64,000 nt of DNA from Mesorhizobium loti (GCF_013170705.1 NZ_CP033334.1:2953501-3017500), one strand, 5' to 3'; shown: positions 26,522 to 36,531, numbered from the stretch's first letter. Translations and numbers: made by a program. Notes: generated by a model from the sequence alone, not told the origin.

Positions 26522-26605
26522 ATGAATACGGCGGACTACTCTTTGAAGGTAACCGGCACGATTACGCCCGAGACGCTGACTGCGCTAAGGATAGAGGCCA
26601 GATGA
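26522..26605 (+). CDS. 27-residue ORF under the sigma-54 promoter
   Basis: GGGAGAAAACG then ATG; MNTADYSLKVTGTITPETLT and seven more residues. The start MNT and the promoter resemble those of the GG-peptides, but there is no Gly-Gly core; it may be a truncated leader peptide. Small size makes this tentative. Confidence 0.35.
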   Translation: MNTADYSLKVTGTITPETLTALRIEAR

Positions 26606-26635
26606 CATGTTGGTCGCAATAGAACGTGGGCAGGT

Positions 26636-26911
26636 CTATTGCGAAACCGTGAACCCACACTGCTTCTGTTCTATCTCAATCTGCTTCGTAATGCGAATGT
26701 CGTCCTGCGCGTAGGAAATTGCCGGCCTGAGTATGCAGAAGCTGACCGTCCGCTTGCGTGCCCATTTCCGCCGTTCTAGACCCTGTCTCCGAACGTTCGC
26801 GAACGAGGTTAGCTGCGGTCGGCTGTGTGGCGTCGCGGGAGCATACGGGACGATACGGGAAGCTTTCAGATTTTCGCCCACGAAAAACTCAACAAAATCA
26901 ACGATTTTCAT
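26636..26911 (-). CDS. 91-residue hypothetical protein
   Basis: GGAGGGCGA before ATG 26911 gives a good start. Begins MKIVDFVEFFVGENLKASRI and ends 'KQCGFTVSQ'. No membrane helix or known motif. Between the decayed Hxs region and xfp. Tentative. Confidence 0.4.
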   Translation of the reverse strand: MKIVDFVEFFVGENLKASRIVPYAPATPHSRPQLTSFANVRRQGLERRKWARKRTVSFCILRPAISYAQDDIRITKQIEIEQKQCGFTVSQ

Positions 26912-27312
26912 TCGCCCTCCGGGCCCACCATAACCATTGATTTTGTTGTTGAAAATTGCCCGCTTCCGTCGGCATTCTGAATGCCCTCCGGTACGCGTTG
27001 CGGGCGGTGCGCGCGCAGCCCTCCGCACGAGCGGAACACCTGGCCACACCCTAACCTTGATTGGGCTCCGTCAGATGTCGTCCAGGAGCTAAGCCGGCCG
27101 CTGGTCATCCGGTTTGCGGTGGATCAAAGCGTGCCCGTTCCGGCGCTACTACAGATGTCGCGAACAACATCTATCGCAAGTCCTTCAGTGTGTGCGGCCG
27201 ATTGCCCTGAACCAAAGAGCGCGGGAAGCGTTTGTGCTCATTCACTGCAGGTCGATGGCACGGGCCCATGTCGCGGTACGGTGAGATGCACCAAGAGGCA
27301 ATGGAGCCAGAC
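26912..27312. other. Upstream region of xfp
   Basis: No gene supported. A weak FixK-like site TTGCG-GTGG-ATCAA lies at 27113-27126 (two mismatches), about 190 bases before the phosphoketolase start. Confidence 0.4.
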
Positions 27313-29736
27313 ATGACCCAACACACCTCTCCAGTCGTCCAATCCAGCCAGCTTTCCGAGCAGGAATTGCATGACATCGACGCCTATTGGCGTGCTGCCA
27401 ACTATCTGACGATCGGCCAGATCTACCTGCTCGACAATCCGTTGCTGCGCGAACCGTTGCGGCTGGAGCACGTCAAGCCGCGATTGCTCGGCCATTGGGG
27501 AACGTCGCCGGGATTGAGTTTCATCTACGCGCATCTCAACCGTGTCATCCGCCTCACGGACACGAATGTCATCTACATCTGCGGTCCCGGACACGGCGGT
27601 CCGGCGATGGTGGCAAACACCTACCTGGAGGGGACTTACAGCGAATCCAATCCCGACATTGCGATGGACGAGCAAGGGATGCGCAAACTGTTCCGACAGT
27701 TCTCGTTCCCCGGCGGCGTCCCGAGCCATGCAGCACCCGATGTGCCCGGTTCTATCCATGAGGGCGGCGAGTTGGGCTATTCGCTTTCGCACGCCTATGG
27801 CGCCGCCTTCGACAATCCCGACCTTGTGGTCGCCTGCGTCGTTGGTGACGGCGAGGCTGAAACTGGGCCGCTTTCCGCCGCCTGGCATTCCAACAAATTC
27901 CTCAACCCGGCGCGCGACGGGGCGGTCCTGCCGATCCTGCATCTGAACGGCTACAAGATCGCCAATCCAACGATCCTTGCCCGAATTCCCGAAGACGAAT
28001 TGCGCGCGCTGTTTATCGGCTACGGCTACGAACCGCTGTTCGTGGAAGGGCACGATCCGGCGCTGATGCATCAGCGGATGGCGAGCGTGCTCGAGGATGC
28101 GTTCGATCGGATCAAGGCTATCCAGCATGCCGCGCGCAACGGCTCCGCCGCGACGGCGTTACGACCAAAGTGGCCGATGATCGTGTTGCGCAGCCCCAAG
28201 GGCTGGACCGGTCCGAAAGAGGTCGACGGGCTGAAGACCGAGGGCTTCTGGCGCTCGCACCAGGTTCCCTTGTCAGGCCTCGCGGAAAACCCAGCGCATC
28301 TGAAGATGCTTGAGGAATGGCTGAAAAGCTACCGACCGGAAGAATTGTTCGACACCGCCGGCGCTCCTGTCGCCTCGATCCGCGCCACGGCACCCCAGGC
28401 GACGAAACGAATGAGTGCAAACCCGCACGCCAATGGCGGCCTGCTGCGCAGGTCTCTCGAACTGCCCGGGTTGCAAGATCACGCCATTGCGCTTGAGCGC
28501 CCCGGCGCCGTCAAGGCCGAGTCCACGCGGGTCATGGGCAGTTTCCTGCGCGATGTCATGCAGTTGAACGAGGCCATGAAGAACTTCCGGATCGTGGGCC
28601 CGGATGAGACTGCCTCGAACCGTCTTCAGGACGTGTTCGAAGTGACCGAGCGCGGCTGGATGGAAAAGATTCTGCCCGAAGACGTTCACCTCGGGCGCGA
28701 GGGCAGGGTTCTCGAAATCCTCTCCGAGCACACCTGCCAGGGTTGGCTCGAAGGCTACCTGCTCACCGGGCGCCACGGTCTCTTTTCCTGCTACGAGGCG
28801 TTCATCCACATCGTCGATTCCATGTTCAACCAGCATGCGAAATGGCTCGATGCCTGCCGCGCCGTCCCTTGGCGGCGGCCGATCGCATCGCTGAACTATC
28901 TGTTGTCCAGCCATGTCTGGCATCAGGAGCACAATGGCTTCAGCCATCAGGATCCGGGATTCATCGACGTGGCCCTCAACAAGAAGGCCGACATCGTGCG
29001 GGTCTACCTGCCCCCGGACGCCAACACCTTGCTGTGCGTGACCGAGCATGTGCTGCAGACCTGGAACCGCATCAACGTCATCGTCGCCGGCAAGCCGCCA
29101 TCCTGGCAGTGGCTGTCGATGGACAAGGCAATCGTTCACTGCCGGGCAGGAATCGGCATCTGGGACTGGGCGTCAACGGACGATGGGGCTGAGCCCGACG
29201 TCGTGATGGCTTGTGCGGGCGATGTCCCGACCCTCGAAACGCTGGCGGCAGTGCAGATCCTCAGGCAACTGGTTCCCGATCTCAGGATCAGAGTGGTCAA
29301 TATCGTCGATCTGATGACTCTTCAGCCAAAGGAATATCATCCGCACGGGCTGTCGGATCGCGAGTTCGATGCGCTGTTCACAGCCGACAAGCCGGTCATC
29401 TTTGCCTATCATGGCTATCCCTGGACGATCCATCGCCTGACCTATCGACGCACCAACCACGACAACATCCATGTGCGCGGCTACAATGAGGAGGGCACGA
29501 CAACCACGCCCTTCGACATGACCGTACTGAACGGTCTCGACCGCTTTCATATCGTCCAAAGCGTCGTCGATTGGGTTCCACGACTAAAGAGCGTGCGGGT
29601 CGGCATCAAGCAGGCCATGGACAGCAAACTGCTTGAACACCGCGCCTATATTCGCGCCCATGGGCAGGATATGCCGGAAATCCTTGACTGGAAGTGGGAA
29701 CAGGATGCCGATGCGGGGCCGAAGCGTCCGGATTGA
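27313..29736 (+). CDS. xfp: Xylulose-5-phosphate/fructose-6-phosphate phosphoketolase
   Basis: 807 residues from ATG 27313, chosen for the GGAG 6 bases upstream; an ATG at 27301 and a longer form exist. Thiamine-diphosphate enzyme splitting X5P (or F6P) with phosphate to acetyl phosphate plus a sugar phosphate. Signatures: '[17 protein letters not shown]', '[18 protein letters not shown]', '[18 protein letters not shown]', ThDP site '[20 protein letters not shown]', '[20 protein letters not shown]' and 'WRQEHNG'-type '[18 protein letters not shown]'. Acetate kinase follows 51 bases later, so the pair turns pentose phosphate into acetate and ATP, useful when respiration is limited. Confidence 0.95.
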   Translation: MTQHTSPVVQSSQLSEQELHDIDAYWRAANYLTIGQIYLLDNPLLREPLRLEHVKPRLLGHWGTSPGLSFIYAHLNRVIRLTDTNVIYICGPGHGGPAMVANTYLEGTYSESNPDIAMDEQGMRKLFRQFSFPGGVPSHAAPDVPGSIHEGGELGYSLSHAYGAAFDNPDLVVACVVGDGEAETGPLSAAWHSNKFLNPARDGAVLPILHLNGYKIANPTILARIPEDELRALFIGYGYEPLFVEGHDPALMHQRMASVLEDAFDRIKAIQHAARNGSAATALRPKWPMIVLRSPKGWTGPKEVDGLKTEGFWRSHQVPLSGLAENPAHLKMLEEWLKSYRPEELFDTAGAPVASIRATAPQATKRMSANPHANGGLLRRSLELPGLQDHAIALERPGAVKAESTRVMGSFLRDVMQLNEAMKNFRIVGPDETASNRLQDVFEVTERGWMEKILPEDVHLGREGRVLEILSEHTCQGWLEGYLLTGRHGLFSCYEAFIHIVDSMFNQHAKWLDACRAVPWRRPIASLNYLLSSHVWHQEHNGFSHQDPGFIDVALNKKADIVRVYLPPDANTLLCVTEHVLQTWNRINVIVAGKPPSWQWLSMDKAIVHCRAGIGIWDWASTDDGAEPDVVMACAGDVPTLETLAAVQILRQLVPDLRIRVVNIVDLMTLQPKEYHPHGLSDREFDALFTADKPVIFAYHGYPWTIHRLTYRRTNHDNIHVRGYNEEGTTTTPFDMTVLNGLDRFHIVQSVVDWVPRLKSVRVGIKQAMDSKLLEHRAYIRAHGQDMPEILDWKWEQDADAGPKRPD

Positions 29737-29787
29737 GCGGACGCCCGCCCGCAAGCGCATGGGAACGGCAACATATCGGATGGCTTC

Positions 29788-31005
29788 ATGACCGATGCGA
29801 TCCTTGTCCTGAACGGCGGGTCTTCGAGCCTCAAGTTCGCCGTCTTCGAGCGACGCGACGAGCTCCCGCTGCTGCTGCGCGGCAATGTCTCCTCTATCGG
29901 TCAACAACCGCGGCTGCGTGTCGATGCCGCGGCCGGCAGGTCCAAGATCGACAAGAGCTTGGGCGAAGCACCGATCGATATTAGCACGGCGTTCGCGGCG
30001 GTTGCATCCGTGCTCGTCGACAACGATCTCCCGCGCCGCATCGACAGGGTAGGGCACAGGATCGTTCATGGCGGTCGTGATTTCACCGAAGCGACGCTGC
30101 TCGACGAACGCACGATCAAGGCATTGCGCTTGCTCGAGCCGCTGGCGCCCATCCACCAGCGGATCAATCTCGACATTGTCGCGCTGGCTGCTGAGCTCTT
30201 GCCGCGGGCCCTCCAGATCGGGTGCTTTGACACAGCGTTTCATTCGACCAGGCCGGAGCTTGCCAAAATCTACGGGCTGCCGCGCGCCCTGACTGACGCG
30301 GGCATCGTTTCCTACGGCTTTCATGGGCTGTCCTACAGCCACATCGCTGCGAAGCTGCGTGACCGCTACGGCGCGCGCGCCGGCGGTCGGGCGATCGTCG
30401 CCCATCTCGGTAGCGGCGCCAGCCTGTGCGCCATGGACGCCGGACGAAGCATCGCCACGACGATGGGGTTTTCGACCCTGGACGGCCTGGTAATGAGCAC
30501 ACGTTGCGGCGCGCTCGACCCAGGGGTCATCCTTCACTTGCTGCAGGAGCGGAGGTTGTCTCAGGACGAACTGGCCACGCTTCTCTACGAGCAATCAGGC
30601 CTGCTCGGAGTGTCTGGAATATCGGGTGATATGCGGACGCTGATCGACTCGGACGATTCCGCCGCCGCCGAGGCCGTCGATCTCTTCCTTTATCGGATCG
30701 GACGCGAGATAGGATCGCTGGCCGCTGCGATGGGAGGACTGGACACGCTGGTGCTGACGGCCGGCATTGGCGAAAACGCGCCGTTGGTCCGCGAAAGGAT
30801 TTGCCTTGCCGCAGCCTGGCTTGGAGTCGGTCTCGACGAGAAACGAAACCGAGAGGGCGAGGAAGTGGTCAGCAACGCGACTTCCCGCGTCGATGTCCTT
30901 GTCATTCCAGCGGATGAAGAAAGCGCCGTGGCCGCGGAGATGCTCGTCCTTCGATCTGCCGAGCCCACAGCGGCTCGGAAGGGGCCAAGGCAGCTAAGCG
31001 GCTGA
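29788..31005 (+). CDS. ackA: Acetate kinase
   Basis: 405 residues. N-terminal 'ILVLNGGSSSLKFAVF' (phosphate-binding motif with Asn), 'RVGHRIVHGG', 'CFDTAFHSTRPELAKIYGLP', 'FHGLSYSHI' with the catalytic His, 'VAHLGSGASLCAMDAGRS' and 'TAGIGENAPLVRE'. Converts acetyl phosphate and ADP to acetate and ATP. Cotranscribed with xfp. The 3' end overlaps the convergent GNAT gene by 12 bases. Confidence 0.95.
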   Translation: MTDAILVLNGGSSSLKFAVFERRDELPLLLRGNVSSIGQQPRLRVDAAAGRSKIDKSLGEAPIDISTAFAAVASVLVDNDLPRRIDRVGHRIVHGGRDFTEATLLDERTIKALRLLEPLAPIHQRINLDIVALAAELLPRALQIGCFDTAFHSTRPELAKIYGLPRALTDAGIVSYGFHGLSYSHIAAKLRDRYGARAGGRAIVAHLGSGASLCAMDAGRSIATTMGFSTLDGLVMSTRCGALDPGVILHLLQERRLSQDELATLLYEQSGLLGVSGISGDMRTLIDSDDSAAAEAVDLFLYRIGREIGSLAAAMGGLDTLVLTAGIGENAPLVRERICLAAAWLGVGLDEKRNREGEEVVSNATSRVDVLVIPADEESAVAAEMLVLRSAEPTAARKGPRQLSG

Positions 31006-31515
31006 TCGCGCCCCCAGCTCCCGCCTAACCAGGACCAGCGTCGCATCGTCGGGATCGGTCGTGACGGTGAAACCCATGTCGCGCTCGACCTCGATCGCGG
31101 CGCGGTTCTCACGGCTCTCGATCGACTCGATGGCTTCGAGGCCGAGGTCTTCGGCATATTTCGCAATATAGGCGAGTAACTCCCAGCCAACGCCCAGATG
31201 CTTGCGATCCGCGCGGATGCAGATCGCGACCTCACCGGTTCGGTCGGCTCGATCGCTTGCCAGCGTCGCAACGGCGATCAGCATCCCGTCGGTCGAGAAG
31301 GCCAGAAAATTATGGATATGCGCGTCGTCTGAACGCGTCATCGCCACCAGCCGTTCATGCGAAACTTCCTTCATGCCGCCGAGGAAGCGGAAGCGCAGGT
31401 CTTCCGGAGTCACATGGGTGAAGAACTCCGCCAGGGTTGGCTCGTCCTCGGGCCGAGCAAGGCGGACTTCGAAACGAAATCCAGTACGTGTGGTAATTGC
31501 GCTGTTCGTGGACAT
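30994..31515 (-). CDS. GNAT-family N-acetyltransferase
   Basis: 173 residues. 'RLARPEDEPTLAEFFTHVTP' and 'EDLRFRFLGGMKEVSHERL' lead into the acetyl-CoA-binding segment ('EVAICIRADRKHLGVGWELL'; R-x-x-x-G-x-G/A type). It closely resembles the C-terminal GNAT domain of the Pat-type protein at 40296-42977 ('SPDDLRLRFLSPRK'), so the two are likely paralogous modules. It might acetylate a metabolic enzyme; target unknown. Confidence 0.8.
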   Translation of the reverse strand: MSTNSAITTRTGFRFEVRLARPEDEPTLAEFFTHVTPEDLRFRFLGGMKEVSHERLVAMTRSDDAHIHNFLAFSTDGMLIAVATLASDRADRTGEVAICIRADRKHLGVGWELLAYIAKYAEDLGLEAIESIESRENRAAIEVERDMGFTVTTDPDDATLVLVRRELGARSAA

Positions 31516-31620
31516 GGTTTGAACTCTAATCCTGGGTTGTTCTGAATGGCCAGATGCCGCGGAACCGAGTGGATATGGCTTCCTTTGGATATCTCCGTGC
31601 CACCGTTCGACGATGTCTGG

Positions 31621-32268
31621 TCATTCGCTCATGCAATGGAGCGCGTCGTGCTTGACGATTTCGATGCTGCGCAGGTTGAGAAGGCGGATGACGCCCTTGT
31701 CCTTCAGCCGGGTGAAGACCCGCGACACGGTCTCGATGGTCAGGCCGAGATAGTCGCCGATGTCCATGCGCGACATTGGCAGCTCGACCTGCCGCAATCC
31801 GCCCTGCCGCTCCGCCATGTCGACCAGGAAGGCGGCGACACGTTCGATGGCGTTCTGTCTTCCAAGGACCAGGAGGTGCTCCTGTGCGCGCGTCAGACCC
31901 TTGAGCGCCAACGGCAGCAACTGCCGGGACATGTCCGCCCCGGCAGCCAGGCGGAAGACGCGGACGCCGGTGGCGTTGATCGCCTCGGCGAAGAAATGAT
32001 GCGTCGAGTCGGCTTCGAAGCCGAAAGTCTCGCCGGCGAGGTGAAAGGCGCTGATCTGCCGGCGACCGTCGGCAAGCAGGCGGTAGATGCGCACGGCGCC
32101 GAACTCGACCTGATAGAAAGCACTGGCCTTCCCGCCCTGGGCATAGATTTCCGCGCCGGCGGGGAAAAAGCTCACCGGCTGCAGCGGCGCCGGGTCGAAT
32201 GCGTCCGGCAGGCTTGGTTGAACAGAATGCGACTGCAGTGAAATTCTGGAGACGGTGTAAGCGTGCAT
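31621..32268 (-). CDS. Crp/Fnr-family regulator, FixK-like
   Basis: 215 residues from ATG 32268 (longer in-frame start at 32301 possible). Cyclic-nucleotide-binding-type beta barrel ('PAGAEIYAQGGKASAFYQVE', 'GAVRIYRLLADGRRQISAFH') and C-terminal helix-turn-helix 'MSRMDIGDYLGLTIETVSRV' with the E-x-x-S-R recognition residues that read TTGAT half sites. No cysteine cluster in the N-terminus, so it is of the FixK type and not an oxygen-sensing FNR/FnrN. A perfect TTGAT-N4-ATCAA box lies 102 bases upstream, suggesting autoregulation or control by another FixK. Likely master regulator of the boxes across 32-61 kb (inference). Confidence 0.85.
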   Translation of the reverse strand: MHAYTVSRISLQSHSVQPSLPDAFDPAPLQPVSFFPAGAEIYAQGGKASAFYQVEFGAVRIYRLLADGRRQISAFHLAGETFGFEADSTHHFFAEAINATGVRVFRLAAGADMSRQLLPLALKGLTRAQEHLLVLGRQNAIERVAAFLVDMAERQGGLRQVELPMSRMDIGDYLGLTIETVSRVFTRLKDKGVIRLLNLRSIEIVKHDALHCMSE

Positions 32269-32680
32269 GGCTGTTTTCCCGGTTGTTCCGTGACACAGCA
32301 ATCGCGCGAATCCGCGGGGCGCGAAATTCGGTTATATCCCTACGGGAAACTACCTAGCCGCGCGGATTGTTGATCCACATCAAGTGGCCAGGCGCGCCGG
32401 TCGCTTAAGTCCTCCTTTGATTTGGCAATAGCAACGGGGGTCGTTTCGTTGCGCCGAAAAGGCCGGTGGGCAGCGATGTATCTTCCGCAATTCATGGTCG
32501 GAATCTGTTTGACGTCGGGCATCGTGGCTCTATCTGGGTCGCTGCACCAATGCCTGCTCTTATCTTGTCCTCTCCGCCCATGTCGCATCGCGCTTCCAGG
32601 GCCATCTCGAACAAGGACCGACCGACTTGCGCCCCGAAACCGGCCAGGGCGCAAATCGGATTTGGTCTACTGGCAGGTCG
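32269..32680. other. Intergenic region with a FixK box
   Basis: Contains the FixK-type site at 32370-32383; no convincing gene otherwise. Confidence 0.45.
32370..32383. promoter_or_regulatory. FixK/FNR box, perfect
   Basis: TTGATCCACATCAA, upstream of the FixK-like gene (start 32268). Confidence 0.8.
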
Positions 32681-33277
32681 TCAGGCGATGTCCACCGGCT
32701 CGGCTTTGCGTTTTCGCCCCGTGATCATGGCCCGTACCAGGTTTTCGCGATGACGAAGGCTTGCCAGCGCGACGCCGCCTATATGAAAAAGGACCAGCAC
32801 AAGTAGGCCGTGCGCGCTCAGGCTGTGCGCCGTTTCGACCCACGAGACGCCGAAATAGGCGTCCGTCGTCATCAGCCAACCGGTCAGTGCGGTTGACCCC
32901 ATCGCCGCGATCAGCACGACAACCATTGCACCGCCGGCCGGGTTGTGGCCGATGTAGCGGGCTTCGCGACCGCTCAGTATTGCATAGAGATAGCGCAGCA
33001 CCGTCGCCGGGTCGCGCACGAATTGAGAGAACCGCGCATAGGGCGTGCCCAGAAAGCCCCATAAGAGCCGCATTGCGACCAGCGCGGCAGCGGTGTAGCC
33101 GGCCCAATGGTGAATGCCCTCGGAGGAATGGGAGGTGAGCCAGGCCGTGACGAAGCTGAGCACAAGCGCCCAGTGGAAACTCCGCACGACCCGGTCCCAG
33201 ACGCGCACCATCTCCGGCGATGCTTGCGCGTCCGCGGCTATGGAAATGTTTGGATCAGTTTTCGCCGGCTTCGGCAT
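32681..33277 (-). CDS. Cytochrome b561-type membrane protein
   Basis: About 198 residues. 'VWDRVVRSFHWALVLSFVTA' has the first heme His; further helices 'HWAGYTAAALVAMRLLWGFL', 'GGAMVVVLIAAMGSTALTGW' and 'SLSAHGLLVLVLFHIGGVAL' supply other His ligands, as in the b-type cytochromes of Ni/Fe-hydrogenase and COG3658 proteins. Its start lies inside the end of the PepSY gene (overlap 33255-33277), so the pair is coupled. Likely passes electrons from the quinone pool to a periplasmic partner. Confidence 0.8.
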   Translation of the reverse strand: MPKPAKTDPNISIAADAQASPEMVRVWDRVVRSFHWALVLSFVTAWLTSHSSEGIHHWAGYTAAALVAMRLLWGFLGTPYARFSQFVRDPATVLRYLYAILSGREARYIGHNPAGGAMVVVLIAAMGSTALTGWLMTTDAYFGVSWVETAHSLSAHGLLVLVLFHIGGVALASLRHRENLVRAMITGRKRKAEPVDIA

Positions 33278-33533
33278 TGTCGAGCTTTTCAAGGGTCTCG
33301 GCATTGTAAGCCAGATTCACTTTCTTGCCGGCCTTGTCGACCGCGTAGACCTCGTAACAACCCTTCTCGACCTTGATCTGGCGGACGGTGAGGCCTTCGC
33401 CGGTCAATTGCGCCTCGAGCGTTGCCTTGGGCTTGAATTGTGATTTCGGGGCGGTGCTGCAGCTGCCGCTGGCGGCGAGCGCCGGTCCCGCGATCATGCC
33501 AGCGAGAGCGGCGAGGACGAGTGTGCGATACAT
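33255..33533 (-). CDS. Secreted PepSY-domain protein
   Basis: 92 residues with signal peptide MYRTLVLAALAGMIAGPALA and a PepSY-like fold ('AQLTGEGLTVRQIKVEKGCY', 'EVYAVDKAGKKVNLAYNAET'). Periplasmic, often found with small b-type cytochromes, as here. Confidence 0.7.
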   Translation of the reverse strand: MYRTLVLAALAGMIAGPALAASGSCSTAPKSQFKPKATLEAQLTGEGLTVRQIKVEKGCYEVYAVDKAGKKVNLAYNAETLEKLDNAEAGEN

Positions 33534-33698
33534 GATGGCTCCATTCGGGATTGGGCGCCGAAGTTGCGCCTGCGGGTGGGACTTCGATCGGTCTTGTCAG
33601 ACGGCGATTTCACCGTCATTGGTCGAAATAGCGCGTTCAACCTGACAACTGGCTGACAGTTGGGCCGGGGCCGCAGATCGGGCTCGCGCCGGCCGGTT

Positions 33699-33712
33699 TG
33701 ATCTGGCGCAAA
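33699..33712. promoter_or_regulatory. FixK-like box variant
   Basis: TTGATCTGGCGCAA: TTGAT-N4 with CGCAA in place of ATCAA, 79 bases before the cupredoxin start. The same variant occurs at 40230 and 45087. Confidence 0.4.
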
Positions 33713-33790
33713 GACGGCGGGTGATTCAGCGAACAGGATGACCGCCAGGATGTAGAGCGCTTCTGCTGCCGTCCCTGAAAGAGGATCACC

Positions 33791-34288
33791 ATGGAAACCA
33801 TATCGAGGAGAGTGGCGCTTGGGCTTGTGGCCGCAACGCTGATGGCGGGCAGTGCTGGCGCTGCCCAGGCTGCCGAACTTGTTCAGGTTTCGCTGTGGGA
33901 CAAGGGCGCGAGTACGGAGATGCCGATGGGTCTTGCTTATGCAATGCCAGGACTCGATCTCTCCAAGGCCACCATGGGCATCAAGGCTTCCCCCGGAGCG
34001 GTGAAGGCCGGGAAGGTCACATTCAATGTGAAGAATGACTCCAAGGACACCGTTCACGAAATGATCGTGATGTACCTTGCCGATCCCCGCAAGCCACTTC
34101 CTTACGTTGAGGCCGAGAACCGGGTCGACGAAGACAAGGCCGGCGACAAGGGCGAAGTTTCCGAGCTTGATCCCGGTAAATCGGGCACGTTGACTGTCGA
34201 ACTGAAGGCCGGAAAATACCTGCTCATCTGTAACGTGCCAGGTCACTTTGGAGCCGGCATGTGGACCGAGTTCACCGTCGATCCATAA
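33791..34288 (+). CDS. Secreted cupredoxin-like copper protein
   Basis: 165 residues. Signal peptide 'RRVALGLVAATLMAGSAGAA', mature chain ending in the blue-copper ligand loop 'CNVPGHFGAGM' (Cys, His, Met), with the first His in 'SKDTVHEMIVMYLADP'. The spacing fits plastocyanin/azurin-type cupredoxins. A periplasmic electron carrier or copper-binding protein. Confidence 0.8.
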   Translation: METISRRVALGLVAATLMAGSAGAAQAAELVQVSLWDKGASTEMPMGLAYAMPGLDLSKATMGIKASPGAVKAGKVTFNVKNDSKDTVHEMIVMYLADPRKPLPYVEAENRVDEDKAGDKGEVSELDPGKSGTLTVELKAGKYLLICNVPGHFGAGMWTEFTVDP

Positions 34289-34438
34289 ACCCCTGCACAA
34301 GGCAGCGCTGGGAGGCAGTGACCTGTCGCAGGTTTCGAAAGCCTGCCGGGATCGCATCCCATCGCCTGATGTCGGGCATGGCGAAAGGAGTGGATCGTAA
34401 TCCGCTCCGTTCGTTTGCGGGGCAACATGGAGCGCGTC

Positions 34439-35422
34439 ATGAGAGCAATGGTGCTCGAAAGCATAGGCACTCGCTTGAGACTGGTCGACAGATCCGACCC
34501 CTTACCGGGGGTGGGCGAGATCAGGTTGAAGGTCGAGGCATGCGCTGTCTGTCGAACCGATCTGCATGTCATTGATGGCGATCTGCGTCATCCAAAACTG
34601 CCGCTGACTCCCGGTCACGAAATCGTCGGCATGGTCGATTCCGTGGGCAAGGGCGTGGCGCGTTCAAGGATCGGGCGCAGGGTTGGCGTCCCTTGGCTTG
34701 GACACACCTGCGGACATTGTCCCTACTGCATCGCTGACAGTGAAAATCTTTGCGATCAGCCAGATTTCACCGGCTACACACGCGATGGCGGCTTTGCCAG
34801 CCTTGTCATTGCCGACGCGCAATTCGCCTTCGATCTGGACCAGGATGCCGATCCCGTATCGCTGGCGCCGTTGCTCTGCGCCGGCCTGATCGGCTGGAGA
34901 TGCCTGAAGAAAGCCGGTGACGGCAAGCGGCTCGGGATCTACGGCTTCGGCGCCGCCGCGCATATCGTCGCCCAGATCGCGATCTGGCAAGGCCGTGAGA
35001 TTTTCGCTGTCACCCGGCCCGGTGATGAGCAAGCACAGGATTTCGCGCGCTCGCTTGGAGCGAGTTGGGCGGGCGGTTCGGATCAACCTCCGCCCAGGCA
35101 GCTCGATGCCGCGATCATCTTCGCTCCTGTGGGCGACCTGGTGCCGATCGCGCTTGGTGCCGTCCGCAAGGGCGGCCGGGTGGTTTGTGGCGGCATCCAC
35201 ATGAGCGACGTTCCGGCGATGGCCTACGAATTGCTCTGGGGAGAGCGTGAACTGGTGTCGGTTGCAAACCTGACGCGCCGCGACGCCGAAGAGTTCTTTC
35301 CCATTGCCAAGCGCGCGCAGGTACGCACCCACACCAAGGTCTACCCGCTGGAACAGGCCAATCAGGCATTGGACGATCTGAGGCAAGGCAGATTGAACGG
35401 CGCCGCCGTCCTGGTGCCGTGA
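34439..35422 (+). CDS. Zinc-dependent alcohol dehydrogenase
   Basis: 327 residues from ATG 34439 (GGAG 6 bases upstream; the frame is open further upstream). Catalytic zinc: Cys in 'CAVCRTDLHV' and 'GHEIVG'; structural zinc four cysteines in 'TCGHCPYCIADSENLC'. Nucleotide fold 'GKRLGIYGFGAAAHIVAQIA'. The class resembles AdhA-type enzymes (short 'CxVCRTDLHV' form). Probably interconverts short alcohols and aldehydes with NAD(H). Confidence 0.85.
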   Translation: MRAMVLESIGTRLRLVDRSDPLPGVGEIRLKVEACAVCRTDLHVIDGDLRHPKLPLTPGHEIVGMVDSVGKGVARSRIGRRVGVPWLGHTCGHCPYCIADSENLCDQPDFTGYTRDGGFASLVIADAQFAFDLDQDADPVSLAPLLCAGLIGWRCLKKAGDGKRLGIYGFGAAAHIVAQIAIWQGREIFAVTRPGDEQAQDFARSLGASWAGGSDQPPPRQLDAAIIFAPVGDLVPIALGAVRKGGRVVCGGIHMSDVPAMAYELLWGERELVSVANLTRRDAEEFFPIAKRAQVRTHTKVYPLEQANQALDDLRQGRLNGAAVLVP

Positions 35423-35436
35423 TTGACGCTTGAGGA

Positions 35437-36027
35437 TTATCTGGCTCGCTCGCCGAGATCTCGGATCTGGCTGATCCACTTCGCCCTGGTCGCATCGCTG
35501 GCGCCGGCGACCATGCCGAACAAGGTCTCACGCACCGGACTGATGCCGACAAGATGCAGGATGCTCCGCTTCATGCCGGCGATGCCGTGTCCAAGAAACC
35601 ATAGCCGGTAAAGAGCGGAAGGCATGCCCATCGTCACCACAACGCGCGCGGTGCGGCCGCGAAGCAATGTCTTGGTGAAGCCGCCGCCCTTGTCCGGATA
35701 GGCAAAAGCGGTTCCCGGCCGCATGACCTGTTCCAGAAATGCCTTGAGCATGGCCGGCATAGTCCCAAGCCACAGCGGAAAAACAAAGACAATGTGCTCC
35801 GCCCAGACAATCGCTTCGGCTGCGTCCTTCAACTCGTAGGGAATCGAACCGTGCTCGAACTCCTGCATTGTTCGCAGCATTGGAAAATCGATCGCCGCCA
35901 GATCGACCCGGCGGACGGCGTGCCCCGCCTTCTCCGCGCCCTCGCCATAGGCCCTGGCGAGACCGCGGCAGAGCCGGTCCGGGGATGGGTCGGGATGGCC
36001 GACCACAATCAAGATGCGTCGCGACAC
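35437..36027 (-). CDS. Flavodoxin-fold NAD(P)H-quinone oxidoreductase-like protein
   Basis: 196 residues. 'RILIVVGHPDPSPDRLCRGL' is the FMN/FAD phosphate loop of the NQO/MdaB type, 'HIVFVFPLWLGTMPAMLKAF' the flavin-adjacent segment, 'MRPGTAFAYPDKGGGF' the active-site loop. Likely a two-electron quinone or nitro-reductase. Convergent with the alcohol dehydrogenase. Confidence 0.8.
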   Translation of the reverse strand: MSRRILIVVGHPDPSPDRLCRGLARAYGEGAEKAGHAVRRVDLAAIDFPMLRTMQEFEHGSIPYELKDAAEAIVWAEHIVFVFPLWLGTMPAMLKAFLEQVMRPGTAFAYPDKGGGFTKTLLRGRTARVVVTMGMPSALYRLWFLGHGIAGMKRSILHLVGISPVRETLFGMVAGASDATRAKWISQIRDLGERAR

Positions 36028-36059
36028 AGTCTACTCCCAGCGAGCCTGAGGTTGTCGCT

Positions 36060-36446
36060 TCAGGGGCGCTCCACCCTCGCCACCTGGTAGGTATGCATGG
36101 CGCCGTTGCGCTCGATCGACACATACTCGCCAGTCACGAACCGTTCGTCGCCGAGATGAAAGCCGATTTCATCATCGCGGTCGCCTTCGGCGTAGTCGAA
36201 ATACCACTGCCCGCCGGGCTTGCGCCTCAACCGGCCGATCAAATCCTCCTCGCCGGTGCGAAAGCGGCGAACGCGGCAAGAGGCTCTGTGCGATTTCCAC
36301 TCTTCCGCATCGATCCGCCCTTCGCCAGTCAACGGAGCCAACACGTCGTAGCCCTCTTCGCGGTCGCCTTCCGGGTGGCCCTTTTCACGGGCTAGCAGCA
36401 GCCGGACATTGCGGAATTTCGGGGTGAGGTCTTTCAAACTGGTCAT
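36060..36446 (-). CDS. Conserved hypothetical protein, 128 residues
   Basis: Begins MTSLKDLTPKFRNVRLLLAR; charged, no membrane segment; 'GYDVLAPLTGEGRIDAEEWK' and 'GHLGDERF'-like 'GFHLGDERFVTGEYVSIERN'. A perfect FixK box lies 49 bases upstream of the start, so it belongs to the low-oxygen set. Not a family I can assign a function to. Confidence 0.65.
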   Translation of the reverse strand: MTSLKDLTPKFRNVRLLLAREKGHPEGDREEGYDVLAPLTGEGRIDAEEWKSHRASCRVRRFRTGEEDLIGRLRRKPGGQWYFDYAEGDRDDEIGFHLGDERFVTGEYVSIERNGAMHTYQVARVERP

Positions 36447-36494
36447 GGCGAACTCCTTTACGGAGTTTCATAGAGCGGTGGCGGGACCTGGCCC

Positions 36495-36508
36495 TTGATC
36501 CGCATCAA
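36495..36508. promoter_or_regulatory. FixK/FNR box, perfect
   Basis: TTGATCCGCATCAA, 49 bases upstream of the gene starting at 36446. Confidence 0.8.
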
Positions 36509-36531
36509 AAGAAAGCCCGAGCGCAGCACTT

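Noticed and set aside
27238..28128. Minus-strand frame of 296 codons inside xfp
   Set aside because: Shadow of the phosphoketolase coding strand; no recognisable protein.
32422..32724. 100-codon plus-strand ORF downstream of the FixK box
   Set aside because: No family resemblance or ribosome site, and it runs antisense into the end of the cytochrome b gene.
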